NCBI RefSeq assembly: GCF_000739815.1
Contig: NZ_BBJJ01000025.1
Coordinates: 1 to 64,000 of the forward strand
DNA from: Paraburkholderia mimosarum LMG 23256 = NBRC 106338
GTDB taxonomy: Bacteria > Pseudomonadota > Gammaproteobacteria > Burkholderiales > Burkholderiaceae
DNA: 64,000 nucleotides
Direction: 5' to 3'
This document shows, in pieces, positions 9,516 to 17,633 of the stretch. The notes beneath the pieces are model-generated. The model ran no database searches. It had not been told where the DNA came from and saw only the letters and a list, made by a program, of their open reading frames with translations. Made by a program: the position numbers and the translations under genes. Position 1 is the first letter of the stretch. Each line of letters starts with the position of its first letter.

Positions 9516-9535
9516 GCACCTCTTGACATCCCCCT

Positions 9536-10228
9536 ATGAGCAATACTCCGGCCAAGGCCCCGAAGGCACCCCGGCGCACCGCCCTGCGCCAGACTACCTT
9601 AAGCGAAACGATTTACTCGGAAATCCGCACACGTCTGCAGCGCGGCACAATCGGCATCGATGACCGCATTCTGGACTACGAGATCGCTGACGAATTCAAC
9701 TGCACGCGTATGCCCGTGCGCCAGGCTTTGTTGCGACTCGTCAACGAGGGGTATCTGGCCGGTACTTTCCGGGGCTTTATTGTGCCGACGCTTATGCCTG
9801 ACGACGTTCGCGAGATTTTTGAAGTGCGTCGACTGCTTGAGCCGAGCGCCGCGGCTAGCGCGGCGGCCACGATTGACGAGAATTGCGTTGATGCAATGAA
9901 GCGTGCCTACCAGCAGGCACGCAAGGCCTGTACAAAAAAAGACGGCGATTCAATGATCGAAGCCAATGTGGCGTTTCGCGATGCATGGCTCGGCGCAGTT
10001 CGCAATTCGCGTCTCCAGGATGCGATCCGCCGTTTTGCAGATCATGCTCAGCAGGTGCGACTTCACACGCTGAGGGATCACGCAACGCAAAAGATAGTCG
10101 TCGATGGCATGAAAGCCATCCTTGACGGTTTTAACGACCGTGATCCCGCACGAATCCGTTCCGCGATGCTCGATTTCATTACCGGCGCCGAACACCGCTA
10201 CTTCATGTCGCTGAACCGTGAAAATTGA
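9536..10228 (+). CDS. GntR family transcriptional regulator, FCD (FadR) subfamily
   Basis: Regulator of 230 aa. An N-terminal winged helix-turn-helix is at about 18-85 (recognition region MPVRQALLRLVNEGYL). An all-helical FCD ligand-binding domain is at about 95-225 (DVREIFEVRRLLEPSAA and a later helical bundle). FCD regulators usually bind an organic acid and release their operator. Base composition is lower in G+C than the flanking kinase genes. It converges with the flavin reductase gene and is the only regulator in the degradation island at 10.3-16.6 kb, with a shared operator word to support control of it. No clear ribosome site precedes ATG 9536; TTGACA ends 8 bases before the codon. 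Confidence 0.92.
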   Translation: MSNTPAKAPKAPRRTALRQTTLSETIYSEIRTRLQRGTIGIDDRILDYEIADEFNCTRMPVRQALLRLVNEGYLAGTFRGFIVPTLMPDDVREIFEVRRLLEPSAAASAAATIDENCVDAMKRAYQQARKACTKKDGDSMIEANVAFRDAWLGAVRNSRLQDAIRRFADHAQQVRLHTLRDHATQKIVVDGMKAILDGFNDRDPARIRSAMLDFITGAEHRYFMSLNREN

Positions 10229-10302
10229 TTGCGTCTCTGGGGACGCCCCGGCGTCGCAGGGCAGCCTGTCACCGAAGTCCAGCACAGGCTCTTCGCTGCG
10301 AC

Positions 10303-10869
10303 CTACACCCCAGAGATAAATCGTCCAAAGGTACCGTTGTGATAGACCAGATTTGGCGCAGTATCGGCCTGATCTGCGGGGAGGGCAACATGCTCGACCC
10401 TGCCAATCACGACCAGATGACTGCCATGAGCCACTGTCTTCTCTACGCGGCAGGCAAAGGCGACAAGTGAGTCATCGAGCACCGGTACGCCCTCGGGTGA
10501 AAGATGCCACTGGCCAAACCCGAACCGGGAAGTCTGGTCGTGCCCGCTCATGCCACCAAACGCCCGCGCGAGCGCTTCGTGATGCACTGACAGCACATTG
10601 ACCGTGAAAGGTATTCCGGTCGCCACCAGTTTTCCAACCGAACTGGACTGATTGATACAGGCGAGTAACGACGCGGGCTCCGCCGAAACAGAACATACCG
10701 CCGTAGCGGCAATTCCAGCGGGCGTACCATCAGGCTGGAGCGCGACCAATACCGTTACGCCTCCCGCGAGATGGCGCATGGCCTGCTTGAATGAAAGTGT
10801 ATCGGCGGGCGTCATCGTATGATGCACTTGCTGCAGTTGCAGGTTGGGTTGCATGGCTGTCGCCCTCAT
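10303..10869 (-). CDS. Flavin reductase (DIM6/NTAB family), partner of the LLM monooxygenase
   Basis: NAD(P)H:flavin oxidoreductase of 188 aa that supplies reduced FMN to a two-component monooxygenase. The split-barrel FMN-binding fold is seen in FKQAMRHLAGGVTVLV, GIAATAVCSVSAEPASLLAC and INQSSSVGKLV, with the C-terminal LVYHNGTFGRF stretch. ATG at 10869 overlaps the stop of the upstream monooxygenase as ATGA, so translation is probably coupled and the two made together. Another ATG at 10854 is possible. Last gene of the three-gene minus-strand operon. Confidence 0.9.
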   Translation of the reverse strand: MRATAMQPNLQLQQVHHTMTPADTLSFKQAMRHLAGGVTVLVALQPDGTPAGIAATAVCSVSAEPASLLACINQSSSVGKLVATGIPFTVNVLSVHHEALARAFGGMSGHDQTSRFGFGQWHLSPEGVPVLDDSLVAFACRVEKTVAHGSHLVVIGRVEHVALPADQADTAPNLVYHNGTFGRFISGV

Positions 10870-11966
10870 TCGGTACGCAGTCCGGCGGCGCGCATTAGGG
10901 GGATTACACGCTCGCAAAAATACGGCAACTCGTCCGCATAGTTGACAAACGTGAGCGCAGCACCACCGAAGCCGGCTTCATGCATGCGTACCATTTCGGC
11001 GACAATCTGCTCAGGAGTACCAACCAGCGGGTAGCTTCCGGCGCCTGCAGCAAATCGCTGCCGGTATCGGCGGTACGCCTCGTCATCGTGGCTGTTGGAG
11101 AACTCCTTTTTCCGGCTCATGTGGTCCTCGACCGCAGGTTCGTCCACATGGCGAACCGAGTAATGATCATAGTATTCGCGAGCTTCCTTTTCCGTCTCGC
11201 GGCACACCACGTGGGCAACCGTGTAGACGCCGATATCACGTCCTGCGTTGCGACCTCGCTCGCGCATCTCGGCAACGTGCTGGCGCCCGGCCTCCAGGTC
11301 TGTAAACGTCGTAAAAAGATAGTCGCAATGCCGGGCAGCAAACTCACGGCCGGGAGGCCCGAACGCGGCATTCATGGTTATCGGGCGCGGGCTTTGGAGC
11401 GCCGCCGGTCGGGTAACCGCCTGCTTGAGGTGATAGAAGTCGCCAGAATAGTCAAACGGTGCCGATTCGGTGTAAAGGCGCGTGATGATCTCGGCCCATT
11501 CCCCCGCCTGGGCATAGGGGGTGTCGGTAAGGGTGGCACCAAACATCGCGAATTCTTCCGGGTTCCACCCGCACACGATGTTCAAGCCGGCGCGGCCGTG
11601 ACTGATATGGTCCACCGTGGCAAGCGCCTTCGCGGCATACAGGGGGTGCACGAGCGGCACGTGCACGGTCATGAACAGGGCGATACGCTGCGTCACCGCC
11701 GCGAGGCCAGCCGCAAACGTAAAGGTTTCAAATGACCACTCGCGCGCCCGCGTTGCACCACCAAACCCCTTCCACCGGGCAATGGGCAGAAAGAAGTCGA
11801 TGCCGCCGCGATCGGCGATGATGGCCGCGCGCTGTATGTCGTCCCACTGTGCAGTCCATCTTTCCGGCACTGTGGTGAACGATAGTCCACCGTCGGCATT
11901 CGCCGAAAAGACGCCGATCTTGAATGGGGCGGAACTGCGCATCGGGTTGGTAACGAGCGTGCTCAT
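10866..11966 (-). CDS. LLM-class flavin-dependent monooxygenase (bacterial luciferase-like, RutA/SfnG type)
   Basis: FMNH2-dependent monooxygenase of 366 aa with the luciferase-like TIM barrel. Visible family features are IGVFSANADGGLSFT near the N-terminus, WDDIQRAAIIADRGGIDFFL, a GRAGLNIVCGWNPEEFAMFG active-site loop, PRPITMNAAFGPPGREFAA and VGTPEQIVAEMVRM. The nearest known groups are the pyrimidine oxygenase RutA and alkanesulfonate/dimethylsulfone monooxygenases, so the substrate may be a heterocycle or organosulfur compound, but neighbours do not include other rut or ssu genes. Both ends overlap neighbours by four bases. Confidence 0.9.
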   Translation of the reverse strand: MSTLVTNPMRSSAPFKIGVFSANADGGLSFTTVPERWTAQWDDIQRAAIIADRGGIDFFLPIARWKGFGGATRAREWSFETFTFAAGLAAVTQRIALFMTVHVPLVHPLYAAKALATVDHISHGRAGLNIVCGWNPEEFAMFGATLTDTPYAQAGEWAEIITRLYTESAPFDYSGDFYHLKQAVTRPAALQSPRPITMNAAFGPPGREFAARHCDYLFTTFTDLEAGRQHVAEMRERGRNAGRDIGVYTVAHVVCRETEKEAREYYDHYSVRHVDEPAVEDHMSRKKEFSNSHDDEAYRRYRQRFAAGAGSYPLVGTPEQIVAEMVRMHEAGFGGAALTFVNYADELPYFCERVIPLMRAAGLRTE

Positions 11967-12679
11967 CGTGTCTCCTTTCTGTAGCAGGCGGGTACTACAT
12001 GCGAAACCATGGTACCGGTCATTGGGTAGTGCACATTGCGGCCATCGAAGGGCGGCGACGCTTCGTAGTCACGTCGCATTTCGGTCCTGACAGGCGAATG
12101 CAGAGCCTGCGTCAGTGCCTCCGGACCCTCGAAGACGACCTTGTTTCGTTGTACAAACGTTTCCCGCCGGGCGGAAAGCGAGGTCATCCAGTCCAGCCGC
12201 GTATAGATTTCCACCAGCCGGATATCTGGAAGCCGAAACATCAACGGTAGATGGTGGTCCAGATAGTGACCAAGCCAGGTATCGTAGCTTTCGGGCGCGC
12301 CCTCGTAGCCGACCAGGTACGCACAATGCCGGGGAGGCACGGCACCATTGCGCTTGACTGGATGGCTTCGAACCACCATTGCCTGCTGGGTAACGTCGGC
12401 ACCGGCGAGCCACGTGAAGGCAAGGGGATCAAGCAATGCTTGCAGTGCGCCGCTGCGACGCGAAGCCGATTCCAGCGAATCCAGCCCATCGAAGTAGCAC
12501 TGCAAAACAAGTGATGGAGGACCGTCATCCTTCAGATACGGGTCGGAGGCCGCTGTTGGCACATGGAGCACGGCATCGGACAACCCGGGCACTGCTGCGA
12601 CACACGATGCGAAGTCGCCGGGTAACAGCGGACCCGCGTCGGACGAAAGCCTGTACGTCAGGAAAAGAGAAAGCACCAT
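11963..12679 (-). CDS. EthD-like dimeric alpha/beta-barrel protein, role unknown
   Basis: Protein of 238 aa with two ferredoxin-like halves. The second half (about 140-190) carries the EthD-like pattern YDTWLGHYLDHHLPLMFRLP, whose paired histidines are typical of small EthD/AbE-barrel enzymes. EthD-family proteins accompany oxidative degradation genes and may act as cyclases, isomerases or decarboxylases; the reaction here is not known. It is the first gene of an operon with the LLM monooxygenase, ending in an ATGA overlap. The promoter at 12794-12766 and operator at 12757-12748 precede it. Confidence 0.65.
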   Translation of the reverse strand: MVLSLFLTYRLSSDAGPLLPGDFASCVAAVPGLSDAVLHVPTAASDPYLKDDGPPSLVLQCYFDGLDSLESASRRSGALQALLDPLAFTWLAGADVTQQAMVVRSHPVKRNGAVPPRHCAYLVGYEGAPESYDTWLGHYLDHHLPLMFRLPDIRLVEIYTRLDWMTSLSARRETFVQRNKVVFEGPEALTQALHSPVRTEMRRDYEASPPFDGRNVHYPMTGTMVSHVVPACYRKETR

Positions 12680-12747
12680 CGCTCCGCGTCCTGTCTTGAC
12701 CAGCGCCAGGGCTCGCCGGTCTGTGGGTAACCATCTCGAAAAACTGA

Positions 12748-12757
12748 ATTCTGAATT
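12748..12757. promoter_or_regulatory. Putative GntR operator, copy 2 (minus-strand operon)
   Basis: On the minus strand this reads AATTCAGAAT, identical to the word at the gntR promoter. It lies 8 bases downstream of the proposed -10 box of the EthD-monooxygenase-reductase operon, matching the arrangement at gntR. Confidence 0.6.
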
Positions 12758-12765
12758 TAGAACGA

Positions 12766-12794
12766 AGACTATGGGATCGCCATTTCGAAGTCAA
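12766..12794 (-). promoter_or_regulatory. Proposed promoter of the EthD-monooxygenase-reductase operon
   Basis: Minus strand TTGACT (12794-12789), 17-bp spacer, TAGTCT (12771-12766). The -35 is good and the -10 weaker. Support comes mainly from its position just upstream of the operator word. Confidence 0.4.
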
Positions 12795-12929
12795 GCGCAA
12801 TTCCATCGCGCGGCACCGTTCAGCGAGATATTGCGCGGCAACAGTGGGATCTTGTACGCGTTAACCCGAGATCGGCGTGTTTGGTATTGATTGACATCTA
12901 AAGTTTACCTATCGTTGTGTTTCAAACAG

Positions 12930-12939
12930 AATTCAGAAT
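12930..12939. promoter_or_regulatory. Putative GntR operator, copy 3 (aldolase promoter)
   Basis: AATTCAGAAT again, 25 bp before the aldolase start at 12965 and downstream of a TTGACA at 12891-12896. Its -10 partner is unclear. With copy 2 it brackets the 285-bp divergent control region of the island. Confidence 0.6.
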
Positions 12940-12964
12940 GTTGGAAATCAACGAGGACTACCCA

Positions 12965-13702
12965 ATGCTGTTCACTTCTCTGAAGTCGCGCCTGGATTCC
13001 CCGAATTCCGTCGACCTGATCTGGCTTGCGCTCGGGAGCGTCGCCATGGCGGAATTCGCGGCACACGCCCGGCCGGGCGCAGTCGTACTCGATCTTCAGC
13101 ACGGCCTTTGGGATCGCGCTTCCATGGAGTCGGCCATCGCGGTGATCGGCAAGCAGGTGCCCGTCATCGCGCGTTGCGCCGCTAACGGTGCGCACGAAAT
13201 TGCTCAGGCGCTCGATGCGGGCGCCGCATCCATACTGGTTCCGCTCGTCGAGACTGCCGACGATGCTCGTCGCGCGGTCGAGTACGCCCGGTATCCTCCG
13301 CTGGGAAAACGCTCGGCTGGTGGAGTCCGTCCCTTGCTTCACGGCATGGAGACGATGATCGAGTCAGGATTGCAGGTAGCAGTAGGAGTCCTGATCGAAA
13401 CGGTGACTGGCATCGAAAACGCGGATGCCATCGCGGCCGTACCCGGCATCGATTACCTGTTCATCGGCACGGGCGATCTGTCGCTTTCGCGCGGCACAGC
13501 GGACCCGCACACGATCGGACGCGACTGCGATCGTGTGCGGGCTGCCGCCAGGGCACACGGGTTGCCTTGCGGAATTTATACCCGCGACGCAGAGGCGACA
13601 CGCGAAGCCTTTGCGCAAGGGTATCGCATGGCTGTAGCGGCCAACGACATCGACCTGATCAAGCAAGGCTTCCGTGTCGCACATGATGCCGCACTGAAAT
13701 AG
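12965..13702 (+). CDS. HpcH/HpaI family class II aldolase
   Basis: Metal-dependent aldolase of 245 aa, of the family that splits 4-hydroxy-2-oxo acids into pyruvate and an aldehyde. Visible are the catalytic DLQHG (Asp43, His46), metal ligands Glu145 (GVLIETVTG) and Asp171 (IGTGDLS), and a KRSAGG loop. The start at 12965 is chosen because GAGGA lies 7 nt upstream and because the in-frame ATG codons at 12917 and 12938 lie before or at the end of the operator. It begins a plus-strand run with the MFS transporter and FAD dehydrogenase. It probably carries out a late carbon-carbon cleavage for the compound opened by the monooxygenase. Confidence 0.9.
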   Translation: MLFTSLKSRLDSPNSVDLIWLALGSVAMAEFAAHARPGAVVLDLQHGLWDRASMESAIAVIGKQVPVIARCAANGAHEIAQALDAGAASILVPLVETADDARRAVEYARYPPLGKRSAGGVRPLLHGMETMIESGLQVAVGVLIETVTGIENADAIAAVPGIDYLFIGTGDLSLSRGTADPHTIGRDCDRVRAAARAHGLPCGIYTRDAEATREAFAQGYRMAVAANDIDLIKQGFRVAHDAALK

Positions 13703-13826
13703 CCCGGTACGAAGGCACCCGCTTCAATCGGCTACGCAACACCTGGCAAGCGCCTTGGCGCTCATCGACGTGGGGTGCCAACGTCGCATCGACGAAATCC
13801 AGACAAAGACATGAGGAGACCTACGC

Positions 13827-15146
13827 ATGAGTTCCACCCAAAGCACATCGAGTTCGTTTTCGGCCGCAGGCGCGGATCCTGGCCGATTACTCTTTTCGAA
13901 GATCGCATGGCGTTTGATGCCCTTTCTGTTCGCCTGCTACCTGGTGGCGCAGATCGACAGGATGAATGTCGCGTTCGCCAAACTGGAAATGCTGGACAAC
14001 CTGGGTTTCTCCGAAGCCGTGTACGGCGTTGGGGCGGGGGTTTTCTTTATCGGCTACTTCCTGTTTGAGGTTCCAAGCAACCTGTTGCTTCGGCGCTATG
14101 GCGCTCACCGATGGATCGCGCGCATCATGATTTCGTGGGGCGCGGTATCTGCGTGCATGATGTTCGTCCAGACACCCCTTCAGTTCTATGTCATGCGATT
14201 TCTGCTCGGTGTTGCCGAAGCCGGCTTTTTCCCCGGGGTCATTTATTACCTGACCGACTGGTTTACCCGTGAGTACCGCGCACGGATCACCGCCATCCTC
14301 ATGACGGCGATCGCGGTCTCCGGCGTGATTGTCGGGCCAATCTCAGGGGCTATCCTGCATTCCATGGGGGGGCACGGTGGCATTGCGGGGTGGCAATGGT
14401 TATTCCTGCTGGAGGGCGTGCCCTCCGTGGTTCTCGGCGTGGTGACGTTATTCTGGCTTCCGCCTTCACCGGCCCGCGCAACGTTCCTCAGTCAGGGCGA
14501 AAAGCAGCTTCTGGCGGCGCGAATTGCCGAAGAGCGAACGACTGTCGATGATGTGCCGGTGCGGTCGCTACTTCTCTCCCCTCGTCTATGGATTTTTTCC
14601 GCGCTGTACGCGAGCTACGGGATGTCTTTTTTCGGCTTCGTCTTCTGGCTGCCGACCATCATCAAGTCGTCGGGAGTCAAGGACCCACTTTCGATCGGGC
14701 TGCTGTCAGCCATTCCCTGGGCTGTCGCCGTCATCGCCATGTTCATGGTCGCGGCCTGGGTGGACCGCCGCCAGAACCCACGGCCGGCGCTCATCGTGCT
14801 TTCGCTTCTCGCAGCCATCGGCTGGGTAGCAAGCCCGGCCGTATCGGGCAGTGTCCCGCTTTCGCTGGCCGTGCTCAGTCTGGCGATGTTCGGCTTGATG
14901 GCATCGCTGCCGGTGTTCTGGAATCTCCCGATCGCCGTCTGGCAAGGCGGCGCGAGCGCGATAGCGATCGCCATCATCACCTCCATCGGCAATCTGCCGG
15001 GCCTCTTTTCTCCCTCTATCGTCGGCTGGATAAAGACGGTCACGGGTCGTATGGACTCGGCAATGTACATGTTCGCAGCAGCGTCCCTTGTCGGGGTGAT
15101 TTTGCTTGCGATTCCGTGCGGAAACAAAACCCCAGGTGCGAAATGA
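13827..15146 (+). CDS. MFS transporter, anion:cation symporter (ACS) family
   Basis: Inner-membrane permease of 439 aa with about 12 hydrophobic segments. The N-terminal RMNVAFAKLEML after TM1, then FFIGYFLFEVPSNLLLRRYG and RFLLGVAEAGFFPGVIYYLT, are typical of the ACS group that imports organic anions such as phthalate, tartrate, glucarate or hydroxyphenylacetate. AGGAGA precedes the start by about 8 nt. It lies 124 bp after the aldolase and 36 bp before the FAD dehydrogenase, so it is the probable uptake system for the substrate of the island, which is therefore likely an acid. Confidence 0.92.
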   Translation: MSSTQSTSSSFSAAGADPGRLLFSKIAWRLMPFLFACYLVAQIDRMNVAFAKLEMLDNLGFSEAVYGVGAGVFFIGYFLFEVPSNLLLRRYGAHRWIARIMISWGAVSACMMFVQTPLQFYVMRFLLGVAEAGFFPGVIYYLTDWFTREYRARITAILMTAIAVSGVIVGPISGAILHSMGGHGGIAGWQWLFLLEGVPSVVLGVVTLFWLPPSPARATFLSQGEKQLLAARIAEERTTVDDVPVRSLLLSPRLWIFSALYASYGMSFFGFVFWLPTIIKSSGVKDPLSIGLLSAIPWAVAVIAMFMVAAWVDRRQNPRPALIVLSLLAAIGWVASPAVSGSVPLSLAVLSLAMFGLMASLPVFWNLPIAVWQGGASAIAIAIITSIGNLPGLFSPSIVGWIKTVTGRMDSAMYMFAAASLVGVILLAIPCGNKTPGAK

Positions 15147-15182
15147 AGTCACGCACGGACTCACTCGACCAAGGAGACTGAA

Positions 15183-16577
15183 ATGGCTTACCCACCCATC
15201 GTCATCGCGCTCATCGAGGCCCTCGGCGCAGATGTGGTCAGTCTGCGCGAAACGATCGCGGGGCGTCGCTGGGCGGACTGGAGCGGAGAGCCCGCTGATA
15301 TACCGCTTGCTCTGCTGCGCCCACGTTCCACCGCCCAGTTGAGCGAAGCGATGTCGATCTGCACGCTCTACTGCCAGCCGGTCGTTGTACAGGGAGGGCT
15401 GACGGGCCTCGCAGGAGGGGCGTGTACACGCGCCAGCGATGTTGCGATAAGCCTGGAGCGCATGACCCGCATCTGCGAAGTCGATCCGGTATCGGCGACG
15501 CTCACGGCCGAAGCGGGGGCGACGCTCGAATCCGTGCAGAATGCCGCGGCCGAGGCGGGATTGACGTTTCCGTTCGACCTTGGTGCGCGCGGTAGTTGCA
15601 CGATCGGCGGGAACCTCGCGACCAATGCGGGTGGCAATCGTGTCATCAAGTACGGCATGGCACGCGACCAGGTGCTCGGGCTGGAAGCGGTGCTGGCAAA
15701 CGGCGACGTGATCGACAGTACGCACAAGATGGTCAAGAACAATACCGGTTACGATCTGCGCAACCTGATGATCGGTAGCGAGGGCACGCTCGGCATCATC
15801 ACGCGCGTCGTCTTGCGCTTGCGGCCACCGGCCAGCGCGGTGGCGACGGCATGGTGCGGCGTGGGAACCTACGAGTCAGTGACGGGGTTGTTATCGCTTG
15901 CCCAGCGGCGGCTCCCGACCGGCGTGTCGGCGTTTGAGGTGATGTGGCCGAGCTTCGTTGACTATATGACGACACATGTTCCTGACATTCGCAATCCGCT
16001 CGACGAGCGGCACAACTTTCATGTGCTGATGGAGTCGGTTGGCACGACTGAACCCGAGCACCAGGAAGTCTTCCAGTGTTTCCTCGAGGAAGCGCTCGAG
16101 GAAGGGTTGATCGAAAATGCCGCGCTTGCGCAGTCAAAGGGCGATGCAGCCGAGTTCTGGCGGATCCGGGATTCGACGGCGGAATTTCCCGTCCTGATGC
16201 CAGACCTGATCGCATTCGACGTCAGCTTTTCGATTGCCGACATTGGCAGGGCGGCACAGGAATGCGACGCGGCCCTCCGCAATACCTGGCCCACCAGCAC
16301 CGTGCTGACCTACGGGCACCTCGGCGACGGGAATCTGCACCTTATCGTGCAGGTTCCCGGAGCCGATGCGGCAACGGTCGATGCCGTCGAAAATCTCGTC
16401 TACGGGATCGTGCGCGACTATCGTGGCTCGGTCTCCGCCGAACACGGAATTGGCTCCAAAAAGCGCGATGTACTCGGTCATACGCGCAGCGTGGCGGAGA
16501 TTGCGGCAATGCGCGCGATCAAGGCTGCACTCGATCCGCACAATATTCTGAATCCCGATAAGGTGCTTCCGGCCTGA
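15183..16577 (+). CDS. FAD-linked 2-hydroxy acid dehydrogenase (GlcD/D-2-hydroxyglutarate type)
   Basis: Flavoprotein of 464 aa. A PCMH-type FAD domain occupies about 40-220 (VVVQGGLTGLAGGA, FDLGARGSCTIGGNLATNAG, GSEGTLGIITRVVLRLRPP) and an FAD-oxidase C-terminal cap about 225-462 (TYGHLGDGNLHLIVQVPG with metal-binding His, SAEHGIGSKK). Family members oxidise D-lactate, glycolate or D-2-hydroxyglutarate to the 2-oxo acid. In this cluster it may oxidise a hydroxy acid to the 2-oxo substrate of the aldolase, or its product. The short gap after the transporter suggests co-transcription. Confidence 0.9.
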   Translation: MAYPPIVIALIEALGADVVSLRETIAGRRWADWSGEPADIPLALLRPRSTAQLSEAMSICTLYCQPVVVQGGLTGLAGGACTRASDVAISLERMTRICEVDPVSATLTAEAGATLESVQNAAAEAGLTFPFDLGARGSCTIGGNLATNAGGNRVIKYGMARDQVLGLEAVLANGDVIDSTHKMVKNNTGYDLRNLMIGSEGTLGIITRVVLRLRPPASAVATAWCGVGTYESVTGLLSLAQRRLPTGVSAFEVMWPSFVDYMTTHVPDIRNPLDERHNFHVLMESVGTTEPEHQEVFQCFLEEALEEGLIENAALAQSKGDAAEFWRIRDSTAEFPVLMPDLIAFDVSFSIADIGRAAQECDAALRNTWPTSTVLTYGHLGDGNLHLIVQVPGADAATVDAVENLVYGIVRDYRGSVSAEHGIGSKKRDVLGHTRSVAEIAAMRAIKAALDPHNILNPDKVLPA

Positions 16578-16813
16578 AGCTGGCACTGAGTCTGCGTCGC
16601 ATTCGATCAGCGCGGGCCGCAACCCGGCCCTCCATTGGAGCCTAGCCAACAATCGACTTCCCTCTGCACCGCGGGGGGCGAGTGTCACCGTCGGATGCCG
16701 TCACGCGTTCGGTGACCGTCTCCCGATATCGGCGGCCGTATTTGGGGCGGCAGCGCATGCTCCACGTCGCCGGTTCTGACTCGTTCGTCCTAGAATGAAC
16801 TCAGAGGTGCATC

Positions 16814-17365
16814 ATGAATCGCGGACGCGTCTTCGGGCTACTGTGCGGCGCCATCCTTGCCGGTTGCGTATCGGCGGGTGTCGAAGTGAGGCCCGAACAG
16901 ATGGCGGACTTCAAGCACGGCGTGACGCGCCTGCAGGACGTCATTGCCGCGCTCGGCCCGGCGTCGGTGGAAACTGCGCTGGACGACGGCTCGACGCTGC
17001 TCGTCTACACCTACGTGACGTCGCGCCCCCACCCGGAAAACTATCTGCCGTTCATCGGAGCGCTTGTCGGCGGCGCCGACACGCACTCGTCCGCGGCCGT
17101 GTTTCTGTTCGATTCACGCGGCCTGCTCAAGAGCGCGAACACCACGAGCACGAACGTCGGCACCGGCGTGAGCAGCGGCGCCCACACGGCTCAACCCAAC
17201 GCGCCCGTGCGAAGCTCGGAACCGTCCGTTGTGACCAGGGACGCCCAGCCGGCGGCCGTGCAGAGCGTCGAACCGATGATGGAAGAGGACGACGTCGGGC
17301 CGGCGCTGCAATCGCCCGTCGAGCGCCTACCGCAAGACGGTGCTCCGCCGGAGCCCGTTGAATAG
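16814..17365 (+). CDS. Lipoprotein of unknown function
   Basis: Predicted lipoprotein of 183 aa. The signal peptide ends in LAGC (Cys18), followed by a short domain at about 28-100 with FKHGVTRLQDVIAALGPAS, which resembles the helix-hairpin start of BamE/SmpA-type folds (weak similarity), and a low-complexity tail rich in Ser, Pro, Val and Glu. AGAGGTG lies 5 nt before the start. It is separated by 236 bp from the upstream catabolic genes and probably has its own promoter. Confidence 0.75.
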   Translation: MNRGRVFGLLCGAILAGCVSAGVEVRPEQMADFKHGVTRLQDVIAALGPASVETALDDGSTLLVYTYVTSRPHPENYLPFIGALVGGADTHSSAAVFLFDSRGLLKSANTTSTNVGTGVSSGAHTAQPNAPVRSSEPSVVTRDAQPAAVQSVEPMMEEDDVGPALQSPVERLPQDGAPPEPVE

Positions 17366-17633
17366 CCGGGCACTCGCTGGAAACGACGTCGCCGGATCGT
17401 CGAGGCCGCATCACCATCGCGTCGGTTGCGCAAGCCGCGTCAGAAACCCATTAAGTCGGGCGCGGCGCTGCCGTCAGCGCTCGCGTCATCAGGGCTCCGC
17501 TGTCTCACTGGCCAGACCAGCCGGAATGCGTCCGTCGAGCGCCAGCATGGCCAATCCCCTGCCTGCGCGATCCCGTACAATAATCGCCCTCCCTCCGTCG
17601 ACAGCCCGCATCTTCGCGCCGCGCCACATCGCC

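Noticed and set aside
12917..12964. Upstream extension of the aldolase to ATG 12917 or 12938
   Set aside because: The extension would overlap the operator word, lacks a ribosome site and has no family similarity; GAGGA supports 12965.
16614..16630. Small hairpin GGGCCG-CAACC-CGGCCC after the FAD dehydrogenase gene
   Set aside because: Only a 6-bp stem with no T-run; common by chance in such GC-rich DNA.
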